Source: Cavenderia fasciculata
Taxonomy: Eukaryota; Evosea; Eumycetozoa; Acytosteliales; Cavenderiaceae
Assembly: GCF_000203815.1 (NCBI RefSeq)
Contig: NW_004457723.1
Location: 620,001 to 684,000, forward strand
Direction: 5' to 3'
DNA length: 64,000 nucleotides
Positions 47,690 to 62,200 of this stretch are shown here, one piece after another; position 1 is the first letter of the stretch, and each line of letters starts with the position of its first letter. The notes beneath the pieces were generated by a model. That model saw nothing but the letters and a program-made list of their open reading frames with translations, was not told where the DNA came from and did no database searches. A program made the position numbers and the translations under genes.

Positions 47690-48696
47690 TTAGGATGACA
47701 TGATAGTTGTTGGAGCATTTGAAGAAATATTCAATTTGGATGGTAAGTCTGTTGATGAAGTGGGTGGTTGAGTGGTTGATGGTGTTTGTTGTTGTGATGT
47801 TGAGGTGGAATTGGAATTGATAATACTATCAATCATTTTGTTTTGTTGTTCGTGATGATGATGATGATGAACTTGTTCTTCTTCTTGTTCTCTCTCCTTT
47901 TCATCGTCTACTTGAACAATCATTTTCTTTGGTGTTGTTTCAATCATATCAACATCTGTAATGGTACTAGTGTTACCACCGTTATTGACACTGGTTGCTG
48001 GTTGCTGGACCAATTTACTTTGATTCTCTTTGGGAGGAGGAGATGAAATGGAAGAGATGGAAGCTTTTTCAAGTTGCAACAATGATGGTGATGATTGAGA
48101 GGGAGTAGAGGTGTTGGAGTGATGGTTAGAGAGCAGTTGTGAAAAGAAGACATAGAGAGGATTGGCACCAAGCGACGAGATGACATCAGAGCCATTGTGC
48201 ATTGGAAGAGGACTGGGCGTTGGTGGGATGGTCGATCGGATGCCAACAGTGATCATTGACTGCACTGAAAAGAGACAGTCACGAATCGTAAACTGACTCT
48301 CTTGCTTGAGTGCAATCGGAGACTTTCGGTGAAGGAATCTAAACTCGAGTCCGCGAAGTTCAGGTGTTTCTAAATCCTCAATCTCCTTGCGCAACCACTT
48401 GAGGTCGACATCAACATTGACCTCCAAGAATCCAACCAATTGTTGAACTCTTTCATCGTGGATATTAATCTCTACAGTTCCTTCATCAGCAGTTTCTTCA
48501 TCAAATGATTGTTGTTGACGTGATGATAATGTTGTTGTTGTTGTGGTTGATGTTTGATTTGGTGTCAAGTTGATATTGGTTCTTGGTACATATGGTGTGG
48601 TTGATGTGGTGGTTGATGAAGATGTTGTTGACGATGATGATGATGATGAAGATGTTGGTTTTGGTTTATATTTAATTGATATATTACCATTTCTAC

Positions 48697-48733
<37 letters not shown>

Positions 48734-51700
48734 GTTGTTGTTTTGTGATGATTGTTGATTAAATAATGGTGGAGTAGTACTCTCACTATTATATTTACGT
48801 TTGTTACCACTATTATCCTTTGTTGAAGGTGTTGACATATCCATACACATATCTTCAAATTCAAGATTATTATTATTTACAAAATTACTATTATTATTTT
48901 CCCCTCCTCTATTGTTATTACTGCTACTATTGTTGTTGCTATTACTATTATTATTATTATTATTATTACTATTAGTGTTGTTGTTATTATCCCTATTATT
49001 AATTATACCCATACTCATATCTTTAAATACCAAATCTTTACTTGATCCAACATTACTATTGGTATTACTGTTGGTAGTGCTAGTACTACCGATACTACTA
49101 CTGCTACTATTGTTGTTGGAAGTATTTAATATTGGTTGATTGATTGTTAACTTCATTTTCTTTGTAATCTTTGCTTCATCATCTGAAATGATATTTCTGT
49201 CGTCATCATCAATAAACATATTAGAGTTTGAATTGGATGGAACCAAAGCTGATGAATTGGAAGAAGTTGAAGACAAAGAGGCAATACCTCCTCCTCCACC
49301 GCCACCACCACTCAATGAAACATGGTGTGATCCTTTTTTGTCATCTTGTCCAACATTACCCCACATATCTATAATTAGAAAAGAAAAAATCAATTTTAAT
49401 TAGAAATCATTCAATTAAATATTTTCACAACAATTATAATTAAGTAACTTACTTCTACCAGATGAACAAAATAGATTTTTATACGATGATAAAACTCCAC
49501 TAAGGTTCTTGTTCAAATAATCAACTAGAATAGAATAAGCAAGTAAGTATAAATATATATATATATTTTTTGATTTGTTTTCTTTTTCTCAACATACTTG
49601 TTTTACCACCTAATAAAAGGGTATTTGCATTTTCAGAGATAAAAGAATAAAGAGCTTTGTTTGAAGAAAACTTTTGACCACTTGTTAATTCCAAATTATA
49701 AAGAGTGGTATGAACAATGACCTTCCATGATTTTGGTAAATGTGAAAGGGTCGAAGCCTTTTTCTCATTACACTTTGAACATTGATAAATATATCTAAAA
49801 TCAATATGACTTGGAATAATCATCTTTGGTTTACCTTCTAATAATTCAGATGCAGCATTTGGATATTGAACTTTACAAAGACTACATTGCAATGGAGTAT
49901 ATTTGGCTGTAGAAGTTTGATTTGAATGTTGTGGTTGTTGTTGACTATGATGATATGCTTGTTGAGTTGATGACGACGAAGAAGATTGATGAGATTGTTG
50001 TTGAGATGATTGGTGTTGACTTCCACTACCATGATGATGATGATGTGATGATGATGATGATGATGGTTGACTCTGAGAGGATGAGGAGTGTTGTTGATGA
50101 TGTTGTTGTTGTTGTTGATGATGTGTATGTGATGATGAGGATGACGACGATGATTGAATAACAGGTGGAAGACCTTCATCACCATCAGTATCAGTATTGA
50201 CAACTGCAGCACCAGGATTCAAACGTTTCTTGGCCACCTCTTTGCTAAGTACCAAGATACCTCTGCTATCAAACTCTACACGATCACGTTTCTTTCTATT
50301 ACACCACAATCGGTTGTTCATGACCGAGTTGACAAACAGACTTCTGCCCGACGACAAGATATAATTGATGATTGGTAAACTCACATCTTGCTTTGGATCA
50401 GACACCAAGTCCTTTTGATGTGATGCAATATACTGGAATATATCCTTTCTAGCATGATATCTAACTCCCTTTTCCATCTCTAGATTATGTAATGTTGTAT
50501 GTATAATCTTTGTCCTAAATAAATCAAAAATATATACATTAATTAATTAATTTGTTTAATCACATGTTATTTGTTTACATACCAAGATTTAGGATGATGT
50601 TTTAAAATACCGGGACCATTTTGACAATATTTACAAGAGTATTCATAGTTTTTGTCAAATGGACCGGGAAGTACTCGATTGAGACTAAACTCGAGAACAA
50701 TGTCGTTTTTACATTGGTTGCAGGTGATAGTTGCGGTCTTGTCGGCAGGTGTCTCTTCTCCTTCGGATTCCGTGTCTGATGGAGATCGAGAGGAAGAACG
50801 TGACGAACTCGAGATGTACTCGCGACGGTATCGACCGCCACCTCCCGAGTCACTGTCCGAACCAGACCGACTGTCACTGCGACTACGACTTCTTGATCGG
50901 CTACGACTGTGGCTACTACTATGGTTATTCTTTCCACGGCTACCACTACGACCACGACTATTACTTCTACTCATCATTCTATGGTCTTTATCATTGTTGT
51001 TGTGACCAATATTATTATTATTATTGTTGTTAGAGTTTGTTGTAGAGGAAATAGTATCACGATGCATTGCACGTTCACGTAGTGTTTCACGATCTTGCTC
51101 ACCGCCACTACTGATCGTTTCAATGGCGTTAATGTTACCTTCTCCCAATGGAGAATCGATGTTTTCATTGTCCAAACTCTCGACTTCGCTCGGTCTTGGA
51201 TTAGCCCATTTTCCAGTGTATGGTCCTCCAGAAACAAAATACCCTTTGTTATTAAAAAATGCCATTGATACAGCTTTTGATATATCAGCTGAAATCAAAA
51301 AAAAAAGAAAAAGAAGAAAAAGAAAAAGAAAAAGAAAAAGAAAAAGAAAAAGAAAAAGAAAAAAGGGGAAAGTTAATCAAAACTATACAACTATAACCTA
51401 TATAATACATTATACTTTTATACTTTACATACCTAAAGATTTATCATGAAGGAAAACATTTGGATATTTGACAACATAGGAAGTGACTTCAGTATGATGA
51501 AAGAAACGATTACCAGTTAACCTTTCCAAGTTGTACAATGCAGTATGAATGACACATTTCCAAGACTTGCCAAGATGAAAGAGCATAGGTGTTTTAGAGG
51601 AAGAGCAATTCTTACAAGTAAAAGAGTACTTGTTGTCGTGGAACCCTGGTATGACACGTTCCGACAGCTCTCTTACATCTTGAACAATCTTTTGATGACA

Positions 51701-52204
51701 TGTAGTACAAACAAGTGGTACCGAAGACGATGGTGATGCCAAATTGGTAGTTGCATTATTATTATTATTATTATTATTGCTATTGGTACTATTTGAAAGA
51801 TGTGGTGGTGATGAAGAGTTGCTGGTCGATTGGCCGTCATTTGGTGTTGTCACTGTTGGGGGTGGCGATGTTGCTGTTTTTGAACTTGACATGTTTAAAG
51901 AAGTAGATTGTTGATGATTATTGTGATGTTTATTACTGTTAGTATTATTTGATGGTTGTTGATGATTAACTGTACTATTACTGTTACTACTGCTACTACT
52001 TGATGATGATGATGATAAAGAAGGTGATGAAATCAAAGTTGTAGATGAACTTGAAGGTGAGGTTTCAATGATTGTATTGTTGTTGTTGTTTAGTTGATGA
52101 TTTTTTTTAGTATCTTCAGTTGTTGATGTTGATGTTGATGTTGATGTTGATGTTACAGTACTAAGGGTTAAATTGTCTCCAATATTACCTCCGCTACTGA
52201 TCAT
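47690..52204 (-). CDS. protein with three Ash2-like zinc-ribbon/winged-helix modules, five exons
   Basis: Exons 52204-51433, 51288-50583, 50514-49598, 49524-49453 and 49368-47690 keep phase and give about 1381 aa. Three copies of one module are separated by low-complexity linkers (Ser/Asn; Arg-Ser/SRSRS; Gln/His). Module 1: CTTCHQ ... CKNC ... LGKSWKCVIHTALYNLERLTG, then ISKAVSMAFFNNKGYFVSGG. Module 2: CNQCKN ... CKYC ... HPKSWTKIIHTTLHNLEME, then PIINYILSSGRSLFVNS. Module 3: CSLCKV ... CSKCNE ... LPKSWKVIVHTTLYNLELTSG, then NKNLSGVLSSYKNLFCSSGR. Each has four zinc-binding cysteines and a following helical, winged-helix-like part. The arrangement resembles the N-terminal atypical PHD/winged-helix of ASH2L, a COMPASS histone-methyltransferase subunit that binds DNA, but no SPRY domain is present. 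The C-terminal region (VEINIHDERVQQLVGFLEVNVDVDLK region) is unassigned. A nuclear DNA- or chromatin-binding role is inferred. Confidence 0.75.
51299..51364. repeat. (GAAAAA)n hexanucleotide repeat in intron
   Basis: About eight perfect GAAAAA units follow a shorter A/G run, inside intron 1 of the Ash2-like module gene (on its minus strand it reads as a pyrimidine tract leading to the acceptor). Confidence 0.9.
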
Positions 52205-53229
52205 AATTTCATAATGATCCCTTTAATAAAGAAGAAGAAGAAGAAGATGATGATGATTGATGTTATTTGATGAAATAAATAAATAAATAAGTTAAAGTTG
52301 TTGTACTACTACTTTTTTTTTTTTTTTATAAATAGAGCAGTGTAAAAGAAATTTAATTTAATCTAAAATTGATTTGATTTTGAATTGATTTGATTTGATT
52401 AATCTATCTATCTATCTTTTATATTAATATATATATATCTCTAGTAACACACACACTAACTTATAAATAAATAAATAAATAAATAAATGAATAACCAAAG
52501 TCAACCAACTAACTTAATCTTTTTTTTTTAATGAATGAGAAAATAAAAATATACACTTGCTAGTAAGAAGAAGAAGAAGTTGTCCTTCCTATTATAAAAT
52601 TTTGTGATCACAAAAAATAGATAGCTCACTAGAAAGAAAACAAAATAAATATTATTAAACCCCCACAACCAATCATCCATCTTTTTTTTTAGTTTTTGAT
52701 CCAACCACCCCACAACCATTTCTATGAGAGCTTTTTTTGTTGTTGGTATATCTTATTAATTGTTTGAAACCTTGAAAATAAAATTCTTAGGATTAATCTC
52801 ATTCGGATATTATAATAAAAAAAAAAAGGGAAATTTGTCACAGATTATACAGACCCTCTTCACCCCGATGATAGTTTGTTTATTTGCCTTCTCTTTGAGA
52901 AATAAAATATGAAGTTCCCAAATATTGCATCTCTCCTACCGACCTCCTCTACCTTCTTTCTTTTCAATCAACAAGCTTTACTTTGTTGTTGGAAGAGGGG
53001 GTTTAATTTAACCCTACCCAACTTCTTTTTAATGTGTGTTAACCTTTCCTTTTCTTTTTTCATTTTGAGGGGGGCAACCAAGATGGAGAGTGGTGGGTGG
53101 TCATTGTTATTCACTCCCTCACCATCATATAATAATTTAATACCTAAAACTTTTTAATCGAACAATCAATCATCATTATTACTTCAGATCAACAACAACA
53201 ACAACAAGAAAGAAGAAGACAAGACGGAG
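52205..53229. promoter_or_regulatory. 1-kb divergent promoter region
   Basis: Lies between the start of the Ash2-like module gene (-) and the start of the giant ATP-grasp gene (+). It contains AAG repeats near 52231-52244, an AAAT run near 52466-52489 and a T-run near 52314-52327. The open frames at 52528-52719 (-) and 52909-53157 (+) have no family resemblance and are not called. Confidence 0.5.
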
Positions 53230-56200
53230 ATGATTAATAAATCGACAGATGCGTCTTCAATGGCAGCATCTGCAAATAACAACAACAACAATCAATCATT
53301 GAATATTAATGATATCATACCTCTTTCAACTATCATTTTGGTATGTATCTCTGGAGATAAAGATATGATATCTTTGCAAAGAAGAGAAGAGTTATATTAA
53401 TTTCCTTTTTTTTCAATTTTTGTTTTGTTTTCTTTTTTTTTTTTAAACTTTCAAGGGAAAAGACAATATTGAAGATGAAAGTAAATTATTGTTAACTGGG
53501 TTAATTGGAAAGATTGAATGGTCAACTTCACAACAAAGTAGAGTGAATGTACAGAAACGTAGAATCGGTAAATTCAAGTCACTCTTGGTGATTGACATTT
53601 GCATCGAGAAGCAGCTTCAATCGTCGACGTTAAAGTGGAATGTCGAGGAAGATCAGTTTGACAAGTTTCAATCACTCTTTCAAGAGGCGTTCAAGTACTT
53701 GATTGACAATGACCCGTTGCTAGTGGTTGGCAAGTTTCGCTTAATTGTCGAGTTTTATGATAATCATCCATACTTGGCTTCATTCTATATCGATGATCAA
53801 TCAACAAGTACTAGTACGACGACAACGACTATTCGATGTCTATTGGATTTGGATTGGTTAAATGAATGCAACAATGTAGAAGAGTTTGATCATTCCATCA
53901 AGATATTGACTCTATCTTTGGTACTAAAGTATTGGATAGAGTGTCATCGTGCAGTATCCTATCCTGCCAATGTTCAAAGAGATGCTCTTCATTCACTCTT
54001 TGGCTATATGTATAATTTACAAACATCAAATCATCCAAATTCAAATTCAAATACAAATACTTCCAATACTTCTACAACTTCTACAACTAGTACAACAAAT
54101 AATAGTGGAGATGATCAAATAATTAAAAGATTTAGTAAATTTTTAATTCAATGTAATCAAAGGTTGATTATGGATTCATCACTTTTATTTCATACAGTCA
54201 TGCAAGATATATTTGAATTGTATGATCAAATTCAACTATTGTTTAATCATTATAAATTAGACTATCCAATCAATTCATCCATGATTGAATATCTATTGTA
54301 TCAAAATGATACTCCCCTCATTGTAAATAATATCAACCAAGATCATACACATGCCACCTCATCAATATCATCATCAACATCAAAATCATTATCATTTTCA
54401 AAAAATGATAGACAAGAATTAATTGATTTACTCGACCGAGTAGATACAAAGATATCAATGTATTTGGGACAAATACATATTGATTTACCATACGACCGTA
54501 ATGCACTACGTCAAGCACTCGAGATTGGTGATACGACTGATCGTCGCCAAGCAAGTTATGAAGTGATCAAGACATTTAGTTCGAGTATCGAATCAAACAA
54601 TGCTATTAGACTGTCGAGCAAGATTAGAGAGAGTTGGCTCAATTCTCCGGAATCGTCTGTTCAACCAGTGATTGTGGTTGGTCGTGAGAGTAGAGCCTTT
54701 TCAAACCAGGCTTCTCTCTTTGCCAGTGCTGGATACATTTGTATCAACGATTCTATTCGTGATGCCATTGCAACTATTGACAGATTGGCATCAGAAACAA
54801 ATGTCCGTACCATTCTCAAGGGTTCTGAAGACGACTATCCATCTAGTATCCGACAGGATATAGTACAGGTGGTTGACAAACTAGCAAAAATGACTGTGCA
54901 CTTGTCACCGGCAGTTGCACGTCTTCGTGGTCTCGTAGCGAGTGTGCATGGAGGGTTAGCACCATCGACACAGATTTACGGTGGTATCCAACATTTGCGT
55001 GAAGCACTCATCATCGTGACACAAAAGAGTATGGCGTCAATTGAAGAACTACAAAAATCAACACTTGCACGTTTGGTTGAAGGAGTACATCGTAGAAAAG
55101 GGTACCATTACCAAACACACAACTCTCAGCCGGGTATACTCGACTCTACCGGATTCAAGACATTGTATAATATCTTGGAATCGTTGTATAGTCGTGCAAG
55201 GGGTGCTATTTGGCTAGAAGTGTATCGTCTGGAAGATGCAATTGGAAGTGTGCCAACTGTACCATCAAGCTTTAGTGTTCTCCTCCAACGACCAAGTGTC
55301 AGTGGATCAGAACGTTTCAGAGCCAACGAATTGGAAGCCAAGAATGAACAAGAACAAGTTTTACAAAAATTGGTTCGTATAGGTGGTGCCAATCTCTACA
55401 TGAGTCCGAGTAATGAATGGGTTGAGCATGCAACCGATATCATCGAGGCGGTACCACTCTTTATCTATGAAAAGACAATAGAGGTCGATGGTAAACACAC
55501 CACCGTCTTTGAAGTCGACCAAGAAGGCTTGGAGCAAACCATCAGACAATTGGCCGAGCATTGGACCAAGAATATTCGTCTCACCATCCTCTCTGAACAC
55601 TGTGCATTTGCCCGAGACATCATTTCAATTGCTCAAAATCAATCGGATCCATTTAGATTGTCGTTGGATGATATCATTGCTGTCACCTATTACATTGAAT
55701 CAGAATATGATAATCTTGCTGAAAAGGTTGAAGAACTAATAGAAACTAATTGGAAACAATCAAATTTTATTACTAGAATTGAATCTTTACGTTTATTATT
55801 ATTACCTTTAGATTTAACAAATGATGAAAAGTTTGAGTATGTTGAAAACAAAAAAAAAAGACAAAGACAAGATATTTAAAATTATAATTATATTTATTAT
55901 TTTTCTAGATTATGTAAAGAGATTGTAACAAAATCAATTATAATATTTCAATCAATAACAAAAGAAAACAAAGACAGAATATCATTTATGGCATTTAAAA
56001 AACAAAGAAATCTACCTGCTTTTCATTTATTAACTACAGAGGCTCCTGGTCTAGTTGAAGGTTTTATTCAAGCAATTTTAGAAGAAGAAATGGTAAATAT
56101 AAATATATCCTTTAATTAATTAACAATTAATTCTCATTCTCTTTTATTTATTTTTTTAGACATTAAAAAATATAATTGAATATCATAAATTAGAGAAATT

Positions 56201-59200
56201 GGTAAATGAAAAGATTAAAGAATATAATCAAGAGATTTCAAATTTTGGTAAAAAGGTTATCAATGAATTCAACTATACACCAATTGTTGAACAATACATG
56301 TCACAGCTATCAATCGATGAAAATACTGCCATTCTCAGAGTTGTAAATGATCATGTAGTCATTCAAAAACAAGTTTCATTATTAATCTTGTTAAATGATT
56401 TGGATAAATTAAATAACAACAATAATAATAATGATAGTAGTTTGGAATCAAAAAGAGTATTGGATATAATTAATCGATTAAATGGAGAGGAAAAGAATTT
56501 ATATAATATTAGAAATAATGCAATTGAAACTATATTTAAACAAAATATGAATGATAAGGAATTCCATCGATTCAATCCACAACATATTCAAAGAGATTTG
56601 GATGATATCTTACAGGTGATACAAACCAATCAAGTCTATTTGGATGAATACAAAAATTATTTGGTTTGTGAGGCACGTCAAAAAGCATTGGAACAAGCTT
56701 CTGAAAAAGAGTATCCAGATCTCTGTCTGTTGGATCGTCAGACCAAGTTGTATCGTTCAAGAACTGCTCTCTCTCGTACTTGTGCACGTCGTGAAGTGAT
56801 CTCTAAATACCAACTACACTATCAAATGACTAATCCTAGACTTTCGTGGTCTTGTGGTGCAGTCTTTTTAAACGAGAATTCAGATGAAATGTTGGTACGT
56901 CCAACTGGCAATAGAAAGAGATACCACTTTATCTACGGACCATCACGTGTCAACCTTGGAAAGGACGAGCGCAAGAGTGTCGAGATTTGGCCACAGTTTG
57001 TCGGTGCAACCGATCCACTTTGTGCCAAGCATGCCAAAGCGTTTTACTCGCTCATTAATCACCAACCGATCGTGCGAACCATCACCGCCGCTGAAAACCT
57101 CAAAGTGTCAGAGAACCAGTGGACTGCTCTGGTGCGGGCCGTTCGAAATGTCCAAGCTCTGTTTGTCGAGCGGTTGGGTGTGGGTGACATTGAAGATTTG
57201 GCATTCCAATTCAACCAGCGTGGAGGATTGGCAACTGCCGCCCAAAAAGAGTCAGAGGCATACATGTCTGGGCCGACTGCCGGCTACTGTATTCCAAAAG
57301 ATCTGCTCTTTAAACTGTTTGTAGTCACTCATCAAGACACACGTAAACTGTCTCATATTGGTATTCCAAAACATCTACATCCAATGATTGTACAGTTGAT
57401 GGTCGATGTCGCTTCGAAACAAGGTCAATTCCAATCGGCCAACGAATGGGAGAAATGGGTATCACAAACAATCTTGTCAAAAGAGTCGTTGGAGAAACGA
57501 TTCTCATCAAGTGGTACCACCACTAGTGGTGACGATGCAGCTCAACAAATATCAACCTACTTTAAACAATATGTCGAGTTGAATGGTGGTGTTGTTTTGT
57601 TCCACTTGACAAAGTTGTGTCAGATTTTGGGATCGGTTGGTGTGCCATCGCCACTCGTTCGATTCGGTCGTGATTTGCATTCGGCGTTGTGGAGTGGATG
57701 GGCAGAGAAAAAGATTACGCTGGGTGGCGAGCAGGTCAACCGGTCGGTGGTGTTCCCCATGACACGAGAGATACCCGAGTCGGGCAAACTGTCGTCGCGA
57801 CTCAACCCGTCGGCCGGTATTGCCGCAGAGGAGCAGCTGCGCGTACACTTGTTTGGCGTGTACAAGGGTGACGACGACCAAAAACCACCTCCAGACGTAA
57901 GATTTGCCTGGGTGATGCGAGCATTCCTTATTATGAGCGGTCACTATAAAGAGGTGGCATTGTCACTCGACGAGGAGGGTCAGACTGTTGCACGACTCAG
58001 TTGGCACGGTTTCCACCCCGACTCTACCGACATTGAGGATATCAAAGCACGTCAGTACTTGGCCCAACACTTTTTAGATGTAAATGACTTTGATCGTGCT
58101 GTTCCACACCACTGTCAAATGATCCAACATCTTCAACTACAATTCCCAAAGCATACGACGGTTGGAGACATTACAGTCACTGCCGTACCGGGAGTCAGCA
58201 GCGACGACCTTCTCGGGTTCTCTGCCGAGACACTGACACTGCTTGGCGAAGAAGCTGATCGCGCACAAGATATTCTCCGCGGTCGTGCGGGTATGTCGGT
58301 TGACCAGATGGCCGCCAACTCACGTCTGCACAACACGCTCGACGACTGGGCCGGCCCCCTCGCCAACCTCCCCCACAACGAGCTTAAAATCATCAAAGAT
58401 GCCGTGGGAGCCCGTGTACACCCTCTCGCACTACGTTTGCGTGGGCCAGGCGACAACTTTTTGCGCGATCTTCAGGCTCAGGATGTTGTTGTCTTTTCCA
58501 TCATCCATCCGCAGCTGCTCGCGCTCAACCCAGCACATCTACGCGACTTGATGCTCATCGGACGTCCCAACAGCGCCTTGTCGGCACTCGACCACATTTC
58601 GCAGGGTCGTCACCGATGTTGGTTCGAGAGAGACGTGATGTTGTGGTATGCTGCAGCACGTGCAATCGACCAAGACGGCAACCGTGTCGCCAAATGGACC
58701 GACCGAAACAAACTAGGAAGAAAAGCAGTCTACAAGGCATTTGGATGGGGTAACGATCATTACCAACCACTCCTAGGAACTGATCTCCGTGAGGAGGTCA
58801 ATCGTCTAGAGAACCGTGCCATGTTTGTGTATGCCATGCTAGAGCAGATTGTCGGTATCGATGCATCACGTCAAGATTACAAGGACCGATTGGTGGCAAT
58901 GGAAACAATGATGCAAGAGCAGTTGTTTAATCGATCCGCTGCTAACCGTGTAGGTGCGTCACCACTTACCCTTGCACCCGACCAGCTGCAACAAGAGATT
59001 GAAATACAAATACAATACGAACAACGTGTATTATTGGCAAACCGATTTAAAAAGCGTGATCAAACCATTAGAGAGTCGTTGGAAGAGGTGAGAGATGCTC
59101 CATTTATCCGTTCGATCAATCCTATTCGTTGGTTGGCATTGGGTGGCTATCTTTTGCTAAATGGTGCAGCTCCAAGATTTGCAAATAGAATATTAAATGT

Positions 59201-62200
59201 TGTTCAACGTGCATTTAGCCGTCTCAATCAAAAAGACCACATCTTGGATGAAACCAAATTAGAGTCATTCTTAGAGACTGACAAATCGGTTCAGTCGCTC
59301 ATTGTACCAATGTTGGCAACATCAAAAGTACAACTAAAAGATCGCAAAGGAAAGATGTTTAGTGTCAAGGCAAGTGAAGAACATCTAGAGACTGCAGTCA
59401 CTAGAAGAAAAGAACTCCAAATTCAATCTAAAAAGAATACAACTCTTAAATGGAGAGAGAATGGGTATCTCGCATCTGGACTACCACTCTATAGTAGTTT
59501 GACAAAAGTAGCCAGTCTAGATGTCATTGAAAAGACTTTATTAGCACCCATTAGAGATAATATAAAGTCACTTACAGATCACTTGGAAGTTAGAAACAAT
59601 GAACATCATACATTACAAGAAGAAAAGATTTATAATATGATTGGATCAACACTTAATCAATGTATAAAGACATTATTGGCATTGGTTAAATTATCGAGTA
59701 TGGATCATGCAAATGAACAACTGTTGGTTAAAACAATTGAACAACTTGGTAATCAAACCAAAGGAAAGGAAATTGACCTCAAATCTTGGGATCGTCTTAT
59801 AGGTAGTTATGAAGAATTTGGTCTACTCAATCAACTCTATGAACAAGCTTACAAACACTTGTTTGGTGGTGACCAAGTTAGATGGTTGGAATTTACGGCA
59901 ATTGGTTGTGAAATCATGTCGACACTGCTACTGTTTGAAAAGATGGCTGCACAATATCTTCTGACACCACTCGAAGATATCAATGAATCGGCATTATGGA
60001 GATCATTGGCAGAGTTTTATGCAAAGACTATTGATGATCATTACAGCGAGTATACTCCATGGGGTTTGGATCCAAAACGGTACCCTCGATTTGCCAATCT
60101 CTATTTTGACGATGTTGGTATCTTGAAGAAGCAATTCCAAGAGGAACAATACCGTCTCTATTGGAGTGCACATCGTCATCTCTATCCATTCATACGTGCT
60201 ATTGTAATGAATAAGGTTTCGTCGATTAAAAATACTCTGTCAGAATCTGATCAAAACCAATTATTTGGTAAATTGTCGTCCAATGAACAAGTAGAGATTC
60301 AACCAATTGGAGCATCTGCGCCACACCAATACGAACAATTGTGGAGAGTGTATGGTCAAATACGTGAAATTGCATTTATTAGAAATGATGGATTCCAAAT
60401 CCCACGTGTCTTTTCTAATCTCGATGCCAAAAAGGTATTGGATGTCACCAACAAGGTCAATCATGCATTCCTCAGTCCTGTTGGTAGAACTCATTATGGT
60501 AGAGCTTTAATGGAAGGTCCTACACTCAATGATAATCTATTTATAACAAGAGATGGTTCAATGGCTGAAATTCAAAATAACAGCAACAATAGAAGAGTTT
60601 TAACAATCAATGATGCATATATTTGGATATCTTTATCAAGTTATCGTCAACTTTTGGAAGAAGGAGAAGGAAATCAAAATATTATTGAATCAATAATAGA
60701 AAATGAAAAGAAAACAAAATATTTAAATATTTGGAGTGAATCTAAAGGTGTAATGATTGCAGCTAGATTCATTTCACCTGTTATTATTGGTAGTGTTGTA
60801 ACGTTGCATCATCATCGTTTAGAACATCAACTTTCAAATGCTGGTTATCCAACCACCGACAAATCACCTTTCCTTTACGAGTTGACATACAACAAGTCGC
60901 TCTATCCATTGATATTCAATCCACCCGACCAGACTGGTGTTTTATTGCCACCAGAAATCGACTGGTTGCAAGTAGAGACACACAAGATCAACAATGACCA
61001 AAAGATTATCGAACGAATCAAAGAACGTCTTTTACCTTTTGTTCAGACCTACCCTATTATCATTGTAAAGGGTGCCGCTGAATCTGGTGCTAGAAATTTA
61101 CAAAGATTCGATTTTAACAAGGATGATGAGAATGGTGGTGGGTGGGCAGAAACACTAAAGACTTGTTGTACATTTATTTTAAATGTATCTCGATCCCAAA
61201 ATGTGGTCATTCAAAGGGCAATCATCTCATCACCATTGTTTTGGATGAGTCAATCGGCTATTGACAGAATGGTAACTAGACAAATCAACGATCATGGTGT
61301 TAGTGTCGAGTTGAATCGTCATCCCAAAGACACTGTCTATGGTACTCTTCGTATCATCATGTCTGCATCATCTCCAACCTCTGAACCGTCGTCGTATCAA
61401 GATAATATATGGAAGGCATCTCATCCAATCGCACTCAATAGTCTGCAAATTGCTACCAATGTCGGTCGTCAAGGTTCACTCGAGATGTTAACACCCGACA
61501 TGCTATCAGACGCACTCAAAGACTTGTTTATGAAGCGTCTTGAAGAGGCTGGATCCAAAGTCATGCAATCAATGGTGCGATTTGGCCCAACCTATTGGAA
61601 CGAACAGATTAAACTGATTGGTGACAACACGCTCGACAGCTACCACAAGAGATTCCCACATGTCAGAGAAAAGGATGCCAACGGTGTACCCATTTGGTGG
61701 CCTAGATATTTGATGTTGGACTTTATCGCCGAACCTATCTGGAAGGATAAGCGAACTGATCAACTGGTCAGTACCGACGACATTAACAATTGCTCTATTC
61801 AACTACTCGATATTGTACCTGCGTCGTCCAAGACTAACCGTGTCGAGTCTGTCTTTACACTTATTGATAATCGCAATGGAGCAGAGTTTGAAGCTCAGGT
61901 GGTAGACGTTAGATTCTGGCAATTGGAACCAAATGTCGGTATTGGTCTTTGGCCAAATTATTGGAAACGTGAATTAGAACATCAACAACATCTCGTTAAA
62001 ACTGGTACCCAACCTGATATCCAATGGTCTCAAGTTGGTAAAAGTGATCGTATTGTTTTGGAAAACTTTTTAATAGTTGGTAAACAATTCATCTCCTCAA
62101 TCCCAAATTTAAATAATGTAGAATTAAATTTTAATCATGATAATGAAGATGAAAATCAAAATCTACCAATTGAATCATCATCATCATCATCAAATCCAAC

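Noticed and set aside
48801-49139. Plus-strand open frame rich in Leu
   Set aside because: It is the antisense of the Asn/Ser/Thr repeats of the Ash2-like module protein, without family resemblance or splice sites.
52909-53157. Possible small gene upstream of the giant gene
   Set aside because: No family resemblance; lies in the expected promoter and 5' UTR zone with pyrimidine-rich sequence.
57552-58770. Minus-strand open frames within the giant gene
   Set aside because: Shadow frames made long by the GC-rich sense codons; the plus strand gives an unbroken 6-kb frame.
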